Assembly (NCBI RefSeq): GCF_013373865.1
Contig: NC_050473.1
Span: 14,020,783-14,084,782 of the forward strand
DNA from: Monomorium pharaonis
Lineage: Eukaryota > Arthropoda > Insecta > Hymenoptera > Formicidae
Length of the DNA stretch: 64,000 bases
Direction: 5' to 3'
Shown here: one piece after another, positions 42,152-54,478 of the stretch
Layout of the letters: each line of letters starts with the position of its first letter
Numbering within the stretch: the stretch's first letter is position 1
Position numbers and translations under genes: made by a program
The notes under the pieces: generated by a model
Database searches by the model: none
The model's input: the letters and a program-made list of their open reading frames with translations, nothing else
What the model was told of the DNA's origin: nothing

Positions 42152-42298
42152 TGTTTTATTGCGTGGTGGGTAATTATTTCTTCCTGCTGGCTCATTCGCC
42201 TACCTTTATCACTTATCTTCTCGTCCCCTGTATCGGAGTTAACTTACCATTGCGGTATGGTCGTATAAAAAGCGAGCACCCTGGATATACAACGTGAC
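42152..42298. repeat. Tandem duplicated block, copy 2
   Basis: This is the second copy of the block at 41912-42063. TTATCACTTATCTT is at 42206-42219 and TATAAAAAG at 42264-42272, with almost the same spacing as copy 1. Copy 2 is GC-richer and runs straight into a CpG-rich patch at 42300-42540. That arrangement could be a core promoter or an enhancer. Confidence 0.65.
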
Positions 42299-42756
42299 CT
42301 GCGCTCGTTAAACGTCACGATAAGGGCGACGATAGGAAGAAGTCCCTGGCGAGGTTGGTCCACGTAAGCGATATTCACGCGTGCGGCCACTACACTCGCG
42401 TGTAGCGAAGCAAAGCCGGGGGTCTGCTTTCGTGTGCGGACTAGACGTCGATTTTTCGATGGCAGCACCCGATACCAACCAGCCAGTCGCTTTGCGAAAA
42501 TGTGAGCTCGCCCGAGCACGAATCCGGCGAGGCAAAAAATGTACAAACTAGGGGTGGCTAAGGGTGACTTTCATATTTACGGCCCCTCAACAAACATTCC
42601 ATCGAATAATCATTGTGAACGTATAATATGAAGGTATAACCAAATGGACTAACTAATGAAATTTAAATTGTCGGACCTGTTATCAAGAAGCATATAGAGT
42701 ATTTTAATTTGCACGAATATATGTCTAATAAAAAAAGTATAGAATTATATTATTTA

Positions 42757-42788
42757 CACACACACACTCACATACACACGCGCGCATA
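42757..42788. repeat. Interrupted (CA)n repeat
   Basis: ACACACACACACTCACATACACACGCGCGC, a degenerate CA/CG repeat. Confidence 0.88.
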
Positions 42789-44467
42789 CAGGTTTATTAA
42801 TTGTTTAATGTACTGCGTACCGAGAGAATCAAATGGATTTTCTTTAACTATTTTTTATTATTATTTTAATTGTTTCTTTGAGGGTTGTAAAAATAACCAC
42901 TTTAATATCCGAAAAGCTATCATCGAAATAGCAAAGTAAATTCCTCGCATGAAAATGCAATTAAACGCAGTTCCGCGAAATATAATCAAGCATCTCAAAC
43001 ATCAACTCCGGCATCGGTGTAATTAACTCTACGTTAGCATAAAACAAATAGTAACTGAGTTACGAATCGGTTATACTGGGACTTCCTAAACTTTCCCTGA
43101 GTCGATTACGAAAGCTTCGAACCTAAATGTCTCCTGCGTCTTTGATATCATATAAACTGATTCTAAACATAAATATATGATGAAGGAAGTATAAAGTGAA
43201 TGTTCGAAAACGCGTACTGTGCCCCAGAAGATATCTCTTGAATGATAGTTTGAGGGCCATTTCGTTATACGAAAATGTTGCAAATATTATTCTTCGATCG
43301 CTCGAGGAAAAGCACTCGCGCGAAAAGCCAGGCTACTAAAAGATTGCTCGTTGGTACATTGGAGCTAGATAGAATCATCAGATCACGAGTCACAATTCGC
43401 AACGTGGAATTGAAAGTCCGAATGAAAAAGCGATGGACCGTTTGTTACGTTTTCCTCGATACGTCAACCGCAATCAAATCGGCAGGCGTACTCACTCGTC
43501 AGATAGATTCCTCTATTCCGCCGTCAGCACGCAATTCGCTGTCTGTCGTTCATTCAAGGTTACAGACAAGATGAACGCGCATCATCGTCAGATCCATCTT
43601 TTTTACACGGCGCTTTCTTATATTTTCTGCATTTAAAATAGGAGTGTGGTAGCATATATTCCATGCATTTTCAAGTCCTGAATATATCGCACAAAAGCCT
43701 AGAAAACAAAAATATTTTTTTTGTTGTGTAAAAATTCAATTACATTGTACAAAGCAATGCTTTGCAAAATTAAAATATCGCTCTTAAGCGCTTGTGCATT
43801 TTAAAGTGTGCACGTCTAAAATTTGGAGCGCATAATACGCGCTGCAGATTTAAATTTAAAAGTAGCACAGATGAACAGGGATAGTTATTAGCGTATATTT
43901 TTAAATAGAAGATACAAAATTTGTTGCTAATAATACGAAAATTGAACTTGTTAATTTAAACACGAATTTTTGAATTTATAGAATTTCTGATAGAGGTAAT
44001 AGAGTAAAGGGATTCAACTGTGGCGTTTAGCTTAGCCCGTGAATCGTCATGACGGAAGGCACGAGTGGTGCTGTAAATACTGGTTTTCGCGTATACATCC
44101 GCAGATTAGTCGGCAGGAGGACATATACATACAAATTAGATCTTGGAATCTACTGTTTACAGCGTCAAGAGTAGCCCCTGCTCAGGTAATTGTTTTCAAA
44201 CCAACAATTAAAGTCCATAGAGTTGCAGTTGCCTGTTCCAGATCCAATGTTGCTTTGTTGCACGACAGAGTTTTGCACTTTCTGTTTGTTGTATCTAAGT
44301 CTGAAAAGGGTCACGCGGGAAACGCCATGCCAGCCGCAGCATAAGTGCACTACACGGCCGAGTGCCGAGTGCTGTGTCGGACGCATCGGCCGCTTATCAA
44401 TTTATAGACTATTGAAAGGCGCCGTGATTTTAATCAAATTAATCGGGGTTTCGAGGTGCCGGCACGA

Positions 44468-44487
44468 TCTCTCTCTCTCTCTCTCTC
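44468..44487. repeat. (CT)n microsatellite
   Basis: Uninterrupted CT run in non-coding DNA. Confidence 0.93.
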
Positions 44488-47400
44488 GTCGCTCTTTTCA
44501 TTACGTTAATGCGAATGTCGCTATCAGCTAATGGAAAACGCGCCCGGAGAGAATTACAAATGCGCATAAAGCGTAAGTAAACATCGATGTACTTCCGCCA
44601 TTAACTCCGGCGACAATTGTAAACCGTTCATATCCGTCTACAGTCGCCGCGGCTGTGCTGATGCTCTTGATGAATTCTATCGTACGAGCCACTTGCCTCG
44701 AGTATGTCGTCTCTTGCGGAATTGCTATGCCAAAGCGCAGTCATGAGGTAATGGAGTCGCATGCTACGGAACCCGAAAGGAAAGAGCGAGAGGCGAGAAC
44801 TGAAGGCAGAGCGGAAGGGTGCAGGGCGTCCCGCAAGATAATGGTGTATCGCGCCGCGCCGCGCCGGTGCGATTTAAGGGAAGCCGCTTTGTCAAACGCC
44901 GGTCATTTTTCACGGTCGCGGTATGTACGTTATTCGTCACGTAACCGATTTTCTCTCTAACAGCTTTCGCCCGGCATTGAAAACGTCACGAGGATCCGCC
45001 TCGTAAATCACGTTAGATTGTAAAATTGACGCAAGTCGATAAATATATATCCGGACGATGACATTGTACGTCTCCGTACGTCGTATCGATCGCACCTACG
45101 ATGGGAAGAAGCTCGCGCGCGCTTTGTAGAAAGGAACGTGGATCGTTATATTCGTCGCCCTTTTAACTCAATGCTGACACTGGAAATTTCATGCTAATCT
45201 CCCGTTGACGTCAAACGCGATTTGCACGCTTGAAAAATAAAAGTCAGAATAACGTTTGAAACGAAATGTAAAAATTTCAATTAGATATTTCTTACTTACT
45301 CATCGATTGGATGGGGAAGGGAAAACACAGGAAGAGGGAGAGAGTAGAAATTCAGATTTTAACTACGTTTTAACTAGATGTTAACTAAAATAGCAAACGA
45401 GCGTGTCAACGGATAATGTCTTCCTGCCTTGGTTGATGTATTTCAGTCTCGAAAATTGCTCTGTATTAGCTATTATCGGCTTTATTCATGGATACATAAT
45501 TTGCCAGTCACTTTACTTCAGACATGCCGGCAAATCGATACTCCGATAAGGACTGCCAGATAAGTTTAATTAAAACGATATTAACGGAAAGTCGATACAA
45601 CTGTGCACCGTTCTGCGAGCATAAACATTAATCTTCAAAATCTCGATACCGCTTTTTATATATTGTTCGACAAGTTAAATGCGGGACGTTGAACATTACC
45701 GTGCGTCAGACGCGTAAAGTAAATTGTTATCAATTAAAGGTATATTTCACGCGTGAACGCGTAATGAATATTAGATGCAATAAATTACGATGTGACGTTG
45801 CTATCGCGCGCTATCGTTCAAATTATGTTGTTTAATAATTCCGCGGTCCTTCTCCCCTCTCTCCTCCTCACCATTTAATGATGTCGAAAGGCTTGAAATC
45901 TGTTTGCCATAAAGTTGGCTTACATCGGCCGACCACATTACACGTTATATTTGCATTACGCGACCGCGCAATTCTGTTTTGCAACCCACAAACTTTTAAG
46001 CACCTTGTTATAACGCCGCTTTGGCGAAGTCAACATATATTTCGACGTTATTTTAATATTATTAAAATACCGCGAAAACCATAGACTCGCTGAAAACTTT
46101 GATCTTTTATGTGAATACTTTATCCGATCTGATTAAAATCTTTTCGTTACGAAATATAATTTCGAATTTTCAACTTCCACTCGCAGGGAATCAATATAAA
46201 GATGTGAATAGAACAGGAGGAGTGCTTATCGATTCTTCGAAACGTTTATTGTTGGTCGAACAATTATCTTACAATCTCTCCAAACATATTATTTCCGCGG
46301 TGCATTCTCTTAATGTGTAAACATGTGTTGTATACCAATTTCTGATATTGCAACCTCATTTCACGACGGCTATTTCGCTGTAGTCAACTAGCTCTTTGTA
46401 TTTTCGTTGTTGTGCCGCTCTCTCTGTGAAGTCACGAAATGTCATAAACGAATTCAATTTGAAGTTGAATTGGCGTACGCGAGCGTTTTCATTAACGTCA
46501 AATCTCCTACATGCGCACATTCGTGTAAGGGCGAGTGGCGATCGTTGCATTATTACGAGATGCGCTTCGTTATGTACCTCGTAATCACAGATAGTATTAA
46601 CTTGCCTGCTTTAAAGGTATTGAGGTTGACGTCCGTATAACGTTACGTTTCACAGTCGCTACCGCCGGAATAAGATATATTTTTAATTTCAAGTCTATTA
46701 TTTCTCAAAACACAGTCTGTACAAATTTCTTTTAGCTTATATTTCTTTCGAGAGTAATTGTAATAAAATTATTTATTATACAGACAGTATCTTTAACACA
46801 ATGCATTTAACAATTAAGTGTGAATTTTAAAAAGTTGAGAAAGATGTGAAAGGGACAGTCTCTCAAAGATATCTTTTGTAAAATTCACACACACGAGAAA
46901 TTGGTAATCCATTGCGATTAAAAATTGAGATTTCTAAGGCTATAGCTTTCTTCCGAGCGTCTGTTATAAATATCGGAAAGCCATTATACCGTATCGTGCA
47001 AACGGGGAAGAAGCGTCAGATCTCGCCCAGCCGGTGTACGCCAACATGCTAATCTATCGCACATTTGCATTACTATTTCACCGGCAATTATTGCCAATCT
47101 CGTTTCTTAGTTGTTACACGTGCGACCGTATACACCTGAATGTAACGAAAATAGAAACAAAAGCAGCGGCCATGAAAGAGAGATTGACGTTGCAAAGGAA
47201 AGACGTAATAATTCTTCCGCAATGCATAAATATTCCATAAGAATTGCGGCTGCTACATTCGAGCGTGCTGCAAAGCGTTATATGCAAAATAAAATGTCTG
47301 TTATTTTATTTAACAGTATACTTGTCCTCGTGCGGAAGTTTTGCGATCAAATTAGAATTTCGAAACTTTATAACATAGAAATCAATTGATGGAGTGCCGT

Positions 47401-50400
47401 ATACATAATGTCTATTGTGTGCGCTCGAAAAGCGGAAATTCATAATGAAACGTACGCAAAGCTAACACCGCCGTTACAAGTTCATTATGTTATGGTTAAT
47501 GCATCATACTCAAGCAAGATATTCAAGGAAATATTGACATTTCTATTCGTGTCGCTACGCCTTTCTCGAGATGTAACAGCAGCATTTTATTATATTTCAC
47601 TTCATAAGTAATAATGTTACATTAATGATTGTCACTACTGTAATTATTTTATTTTATTGCTGATTCGTGTTCAGTAATGCAGACTTGTTCATCGTATTAC
47701 CTATTTTAGCACGAAATCCTGATATCTACATATGTAGAATGAATTTTCAAATAAAATAACCGGAAATTAGAAAATTGAATTATTCTACAGTATAAATCAA
47801 TACTTCAATACGTCAAGTTAGACGAAACAGGTCATTATACATATGACATCTTTAAATCATTAAAATAGCTGTAACTTTTTTAGCATGCGATGTTACGTTA
47901 TTATAAAAAATACTAATCTAAAAAGTTCTAAAAAGAGTATGACATTATATTATGCTATTATTGTTATCTTTGCGCGAATGTTCTTATTGTTTTGTGTACG
48001 TTTTGTGTACATGTATGTTTGTCTAACACATATGTGCATTTTGGTTGCGTATGTGTATGTTTTAGTAAAGATTTTGACAGTAGTAGAACCGAATTTGTAG
48101 TCAGGCAAACACAGTGATGCTACAGCAGCTTGAGTCAGACGCCGACTTTGGGTAAAGTTAAGTCCACCAGACAATGCAAAATGTAAGTCTTAAGTCTTTA
48201 AGCGTATTGATCGACCACGCCAAGCAATGTTTGCTTCTTCTGACGTGGAGCCGAGGCGTAGTTGAACGTAATTGCAGAATCGAGCCTTAAATCACTGGAC
48301 TTAAATATCGCAAAAAAAAAACACAAATAAATTCTTAAATTAATTCTAAATGAATTTGTAATATATCTATATTTAAAATTAATCTTCGCGTCTTTGACTG
48401 CATTCGGGTTATAAAGGAACTAAAAGACATTCTACGAAACTGAAATTAAACAGACTTAAAAAGCTTTTAATTTCTGTTTAATTATATTAATTAAACGTGC
48501 AAAAAGAGAGCACATTTAATTTTGTGTAACGTCAAGAACGGAACATAAAGTTTTTACAAGGCACAGTCGAAGATACAGATGTAAAGCAACGGAGTAAGAG
48601 TAATAATGGATCTGTAAATAAAGGTAAAGAATGGAACTAGTGATATTACAGGGTAGCGATGCGCATTTCTTTTTTTTCTCTCCCAGATACATCTGTTGTG
48701 CCATCGCTGACAAAATCGTTTAATTGAAATCTCAAACTCTCGAAACTCTCGGCGAAACTGTCCTGTCGATATTTCCAAATCTAACTCCTCCTCTAACGTC
48801 ATTTGATAGTCTCATCACGTTTTTTTCAGTCGCGCTGCACGGGGCCGGACTGCTCTCTCGTAACGGCTATTAGCTCGGCCAGGCTTGTCCATCTACGAAC
48901 TGCCAGTCTGTCCGTCTAGCCGTCTGTACACGCACGGAAGCTGTCGCGTCGGTTCGACGAATTTTGATTGAATTTACCATCGAAAGCCTTTGATAAAATG
49001 CTCCGCGCGTAATGGTCAAAAAATTTCCGTCGCGGGAGAATTTCTCTCGCGAAATATCGTTAATTCACGAAGGTGACGGGCGGTAATTTTACGACGCTTC
49101 GCATTACATTGATACTCTACCGCCGAACGTGGCGAATAACGATTATTCGTTCTAGCTTTGCAACGACAACGTGACGTGCATCACGCACTTCGGGTGAAAA
49201 GGAGAGAGGGGAATACTCTGCTTCATAGGATATTCGGAAAAAGTACTACAAATTGGAGAGAACGTACGTAAATGATCAAAGCAAAGTCGGCGCAAAAAGT
49301 GCGCGCAAGAACGACCGGAGCGAGAAAGTTGGTGTATCTACCGCTTGCCTGTTTGCTCTCTGGATAATTACGGAAGGAGGATGGCGGAGGGTCACGCTAT
49401 CGCGCAGCGTCCGACCAAGCGCAATTACGGTTTTCGCAAAAGTCACGGTTATGGTTACTCTGTTACTTACGTAGCCTTGCACCGCCACAGCGTGTACACA
49501 GTAGCGAAATATGTAATTGCCGCTCGTGAGATAAAACGCGGCGGTCATTTGGCATAATGGAGTTATGACGTTGGACCAACGACATAATCGTTACGCTCAA
49601 GGCGGATTGGGAGAGGACACACGTTGGGAAAGAGTCATCACATACGTATTACTTTTATACAAGTTATTTGTTATTTATTATTATATTTTTGTACAGTTTT
49701 GTCGCTAAATGTTGCTCGTATTAGATAAAAATATATTAATAAAATCTAGGCAATCGGTGCTCATTCAGCAATTCTTTCCTACGGTACTCGCCGTTTCCGG
49801 ATGCGCTCGAGATTCCAGGACCGTGAACGATATTCGCACGTGCACGTCTTCCATGCGGATAAATGGCATTACCGACGTTCGTCGCGTATCGCATCCTAGC
49901 CATCCGCACTTCCGGTGGTTGATGCCACGCAGGCCGAACGTTCGGCCGACAGGCCGGCCTGGCGACACTGTGTGGTATCCGTTACACCGACATGCATATT
50001 TATAAAGGCTTCCGCACACGGAGTGGCTCTAGCCGGGAAATCGGAGCCCCGTCGCAGAAGGGGGAGAGGGGGGAAGAGAGGAAAAAAAAACAATAAAAAT
50101 CGCGAGCTCGGGCCGGTGCGAGAGTTGCCTCGTCACCGGCCTCGGACCGACGTCGTGTATTTTTACGCCCGTTTAACGAGTGCGCCGAAACACTCGGTTG
50201 AGGAGAGCGTAACGACGCGACGTTGTCAACGTTAAGCCCGCTGTTCGGATCGGCACATGGACACGCGCGTTTTACAGAGACGCAAAAAGTGAAACATCGA
50301 CGGCTACCTTCGGCGGGAACCCTAATCCGTCGGTCGCGTTGACGAGCAGTGTCGCGCAACACATGTCTTGCTGTCTGGAGTTACAAAAAAAAGTGGTTAC

Positions 50401-50426
50401 GGAGCGGACGCTTTTTTATTTTTCGA

Positions 50427-50447
50427 TTTTTTTTTTTTTTTTTTTTT
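50427..50447. repeat. T21 homopolymer
   Basis: An uninterrupted T run. It could be a reverse-oriented poly(A) tail of a retrocopy, but nothing recognisable adjoins it. Confidence 0.9.
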
Positions 50448-53400
50448 AATTGATTTATTCCACGCAACTGATGATTACCTCTCTGGAAGAAAGAAAGAAC
50501 ACTACACGCGGAATCAGTATCCCCGTCGTTCCCGAGAGCGCGAGGGTGCTCGCGAATGCTTAAAGGGTTGCGCACGCGAAACGGCGCCGGGCAGCACGAC
50601 GAGCAACATCCACGTCACAATCTAGTTTTCTTGCGCCCTCGTCCGTCGGCTCCGCCGGGAGTCACGGAACAATAAAAGTTGCGCGACCGCGCGCCGAGCG
50701 TTGTTAAATAAATTATCCGGCTTCTAATTACGTGAAAAACAGTGGAAACTGCAGAGTCGGTCCCAGCGGTGAGCTTGTAAGCGACGAATACGACGAGGGG
50801 TTGGGGAGAGTGAGACGAGGGTGGCACCTGCGGCGGGCGAGCCGTGGGTTATCGCGCGAGAGAGCGAAAAGCGGGGATGAGCATGAACGACGGGGATGAG
50901 CAGCGAGAGAGGACGCGCGCGGGCGTCGCGATGTTTCACATTCTACCTACAATCTCCTTCGGGCGCGCCCGCTCGTCGTATTCCACGCTTCTTCCTCAAC
51001 TTCTTCCACTCGCTGCCATTTGAATAAGACAAATGTCTTTCGGCGTCCCGTGTCTCCTTCCCCTTCTCTCCTCTTTCCGTTGTTCCTTACTCTACCGGCG
51101 TTTTTAAAGATCAGTTTTTGCGTCTTATTAAATTGCCTTCCCGCGGGACGTGAGACGTTACGCGGACAGCGTGTCGTTTTGGGAATCCCGCTGCTGCGCC
51201 CGCGGACGCGGGCCAACGGTGGGGGTTGGTAATGCTGATAACGACGTGAGCAAGAAACACGCGCGTTCCGCGAGGGATGGGGAAGAGGGCGATCTCTGCG
51301 TAGGCGTCCGTTGTTCCTGACAGTTGGCGGTTTTGTCGAGGTTTCGACGTGTACTTGGCGCATACTTTTTTTTAGTCGCTATACATACTGTCTCGGATCA
51401 GGCTTTATATCAGTACTCGCATTACTCCGCTATCCATAGATAACGGAAGAGAATGTAAGGAATCTGAAATATTATATGTAGCATCCAGGCGATTTCAGCA
51501 ATTTCGCTGATATAAAATTGTTTCGTAATAGAAATTTTGTACACGTGTGTGTACACGTATTAATATATTGTAAAATGACTGGTTAACATTTATATCTCGA
51601 TGCTAGTCAATTGTTTCAACTTCTATCACGTATCTAGTTATATTGGAAGTAAGCTTTCCGATTTGATTGGCGACGATTTAGTTGGCCTGAAACTGACCAT
51701 CTGTCGTTCGAGCGTTATCGCAGCCTCGACACTTTGGTATCAAAATTTTCGTCGTCAAGTCAAGGATCTGTCGTTGAAGATTTGTGCGACGGGTCTTGGA
51801 GCACCCTGCGGGATACTATCCTAACAAGAGGAGTTTGTGTATCTGCTGGCTAGCTCATTCCTAGAGATAATCGTAGGTAAGGCCTTGAGGGGACGGGAAG
51901 GGTCGGCTGCGATGTCAGCCACGGCGGCGGCAGTGGCGGTGGAGCCGTATACTAGGTAGCTCATAATGAAAGCAATGTGTCTTCATTTAGTCGGTTGTTT
52001 CGCAGCGACGCTACTCGGTATAGGAACGGTATAATAGAAGGTAACGGCGCCTGGATCTGTACTACGGTTGCGAGCGTAAGGTGGTAGGTACACCCTTCCT
52101 CGCCGCCTTCGCGCGACACCCGGAGGGTCGATGGGAAGGGAGTACATTATATCGTAGGTTGGTTGCATATAGCCGAGGGACAATGCTCTTGTCTCTACGC
52201 CTTGTTTGTTACAACTAGCTTCTCCACCCCGTCTCGCGCTACCCTCTCCGCCGCCATCCATTGCCTGCACCTGCACCGTCACCACAACCGGTATTACCCT
52301 CGCGACGTTAGTCCTCTTTAAATCGTAATTGTACGCGGATGAAATACGCTCCGCGCACAAAGATCGAAAATCGATATTAATTTACTGCTGCAATTTGTAT
52401 AATTAATTGCTATAATCCCTTTTCGAACAATTTTGTTAGAGGCTCGAAAATTTTCAACCGCCATTTCGATCGCCATTTTCTATTTCGGGTAGAGATAAAG
52501 TCCAGTTTATTCTCGCAAAAAAGGCGATAAAGATTTAATCGTGCGGTTTCCGACTCAGACACCAGAATTCCTATAAACGGTTGATATGATCATAAGGGAA
52601 TACTTGAGTTACCTTCCAGGTCGACTGACTTCAAAGTGTTTCGAGAATAGTTTCCCGAGGTAATGTCCTGTCGTGAAATTTTCAGGGAAGTACGATATCC
52701 CGCGTGAGAAAAAGTTTCTTACGCAGTTGCAGTAAAAGAAACGAATAGAGGGATGGCTTAGTATCCTGCAATTCCCGTTATCGCGCATTATCAAAAACAG
52801 CGTATCGTTGAAAGGAAAAACGGTCTCAATCACGCGTTATTCCGTGAACATGAAAAAAAAAAAAAAACACGACACGAAACCGATTTAGCAATTCGCATTT
52901 GTCATCAAATTTGTGCGAATTTAAGTGAGATCAGTCGGAGGAACGTGTTATTGAAAATTGGAGCGAACTTTTTGCGAATGCAATTATGATAAAAGACTCC
53001 AAACGTTTCAAAACGAAGCAACTAATAATAATATAACGCGAGTATAATCGATAATTCATTTTCAGATTGTTTATCGATATCAACATCCCCATTCCACTAT
53101 TTGTCCGAACGCATGCACCTGTCGCTTCTTGCTATCCTCCCTCCTTTTCACGTAGTTATAAACCCGCGGTCCTTGAGTCGACTTGGAACCGTGGAAGTTT
53201 CAGCGTCACGGTCTCGTAATTCGTGAGTTAATTACCAGCCATCGTATTAGGCGTGCAAATGGTTAGAGGCGGTCGAGTGGATGGCGAAAGGCAGAGAAAC
53301 AGAGAGAGAGAAAGGGTGGAGGGAAGGGAGAGAGGAAGTTTCCGGGTTATCCCCTTCCATTCGTATTCGAAATTAAAGGCTCGGTATACCGACCGCGATC

Positions 53401-54436
53401 AAAAGGGCTACCTTATGCTACTCTCTCTCGCACTTCCTCGCTTCCTCGGTTTCCGAGTAATCGCGAACTTGGAGAAGAAGCTAGTCTGAAATCATAACTA
53501 TAGCCCAACAGCGGCTGTTGGTCACAGCAACGAATAATCGCACCTTTACGCCTCATTCCCAGCAGCTGTTGCTTCGGGATAATTCGGGCTAATTTCCGTG
53601 GCTACTAACCAAACGCGCACATTTTCCGGCAACAGGTAAACGCCGCGAGGTAAACGCCTAGCGAACAACGTCCATGATATAACGGGCTTGAGCTACAAGC
53701 GTGGATTCGCTATTAGTATGAATTAAAGTCGCGCAAACCGATTATTTTGAATACGCCGGTCATATTCCGGTGAAACGAATTGATCCGAAACTGAAGCGAG
53801 TATTTTCCAGCGGAAATATATTGCATGATTGAAACTACCCCGATTTTCCGTGCCCCCAGCGGATCAAATGCCATTTCATGTTTATATCAATCAAATCGAG
53901 AATTACAATCAATCGCGAAAGAGATATTCAATGTTTTCACAAGTGCCTGTTACTTCTGCGAACAATATGTGCTAGATAATGAATTAATTATATGTCAGTA
54001 ATTAATGAAAATAATTATTATGATTAAACATCAATAACATTCAGTAGGGGAAAATAATGCCTAAAGAATAACAAACGGTATATTTTACTAACTAGTGATC
54101 TAAACACAGAGTATAACATTTATCAATAATGCAAGCAGAAATCTGTTTAATCCGTCCGATAACATCGGCATAAGTAATCGGAGCTTGCCATCGCACTATT
54201 GTTTCCAATCCGTGAGATATCATTGCCAGTTAACATGATTAATGCAGCGAGCCAGTTTCCAAATTATTAATATCTGTTTAACGCATCGGAAGGTGAGGAA
54301 AAACGAAAGGAAAAATATAAGGTATGTACCCAAATCAAATAAAAAAGAAGAATAGAAATTAAATTTATTAAATTTTCCCAAAATACACATATATTGAAAA
54401 ATTATTGGAAATTTAATATCACGCCGCAATTTAATA

Positions 54437-54478
54437 TCATTACTTTATATATATATAAAGTAATGAAGTTTAAACTTC
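54437..54478. repeat. Two adjacent perfect palindromes
   Basis: A perfect 30-base palindrome (54437-54466) has TCATTACTTTATATA as its left half. It overlaps by two bases a perfect 14-base palindrome, GAAGTTTAAACTTC (54465-54478). Both sit in AT-rich DNA and could extrude as cruciforms. Confidence 0.8.

Noticed and set aside
48667..48720. Strong polypyrimidine tract and AG suggesting a plus-strand acceptor
   Set aside because: All three frames after the AG close within about 40 bases and show no conserved residues.
51983..52360. 125-codon minus-strand frame with a Pro/Tyr-rich tail
   Set aside because: No family resemblance and no splice evidence. It lies in a moderately GC-rich patch where open frames are common.
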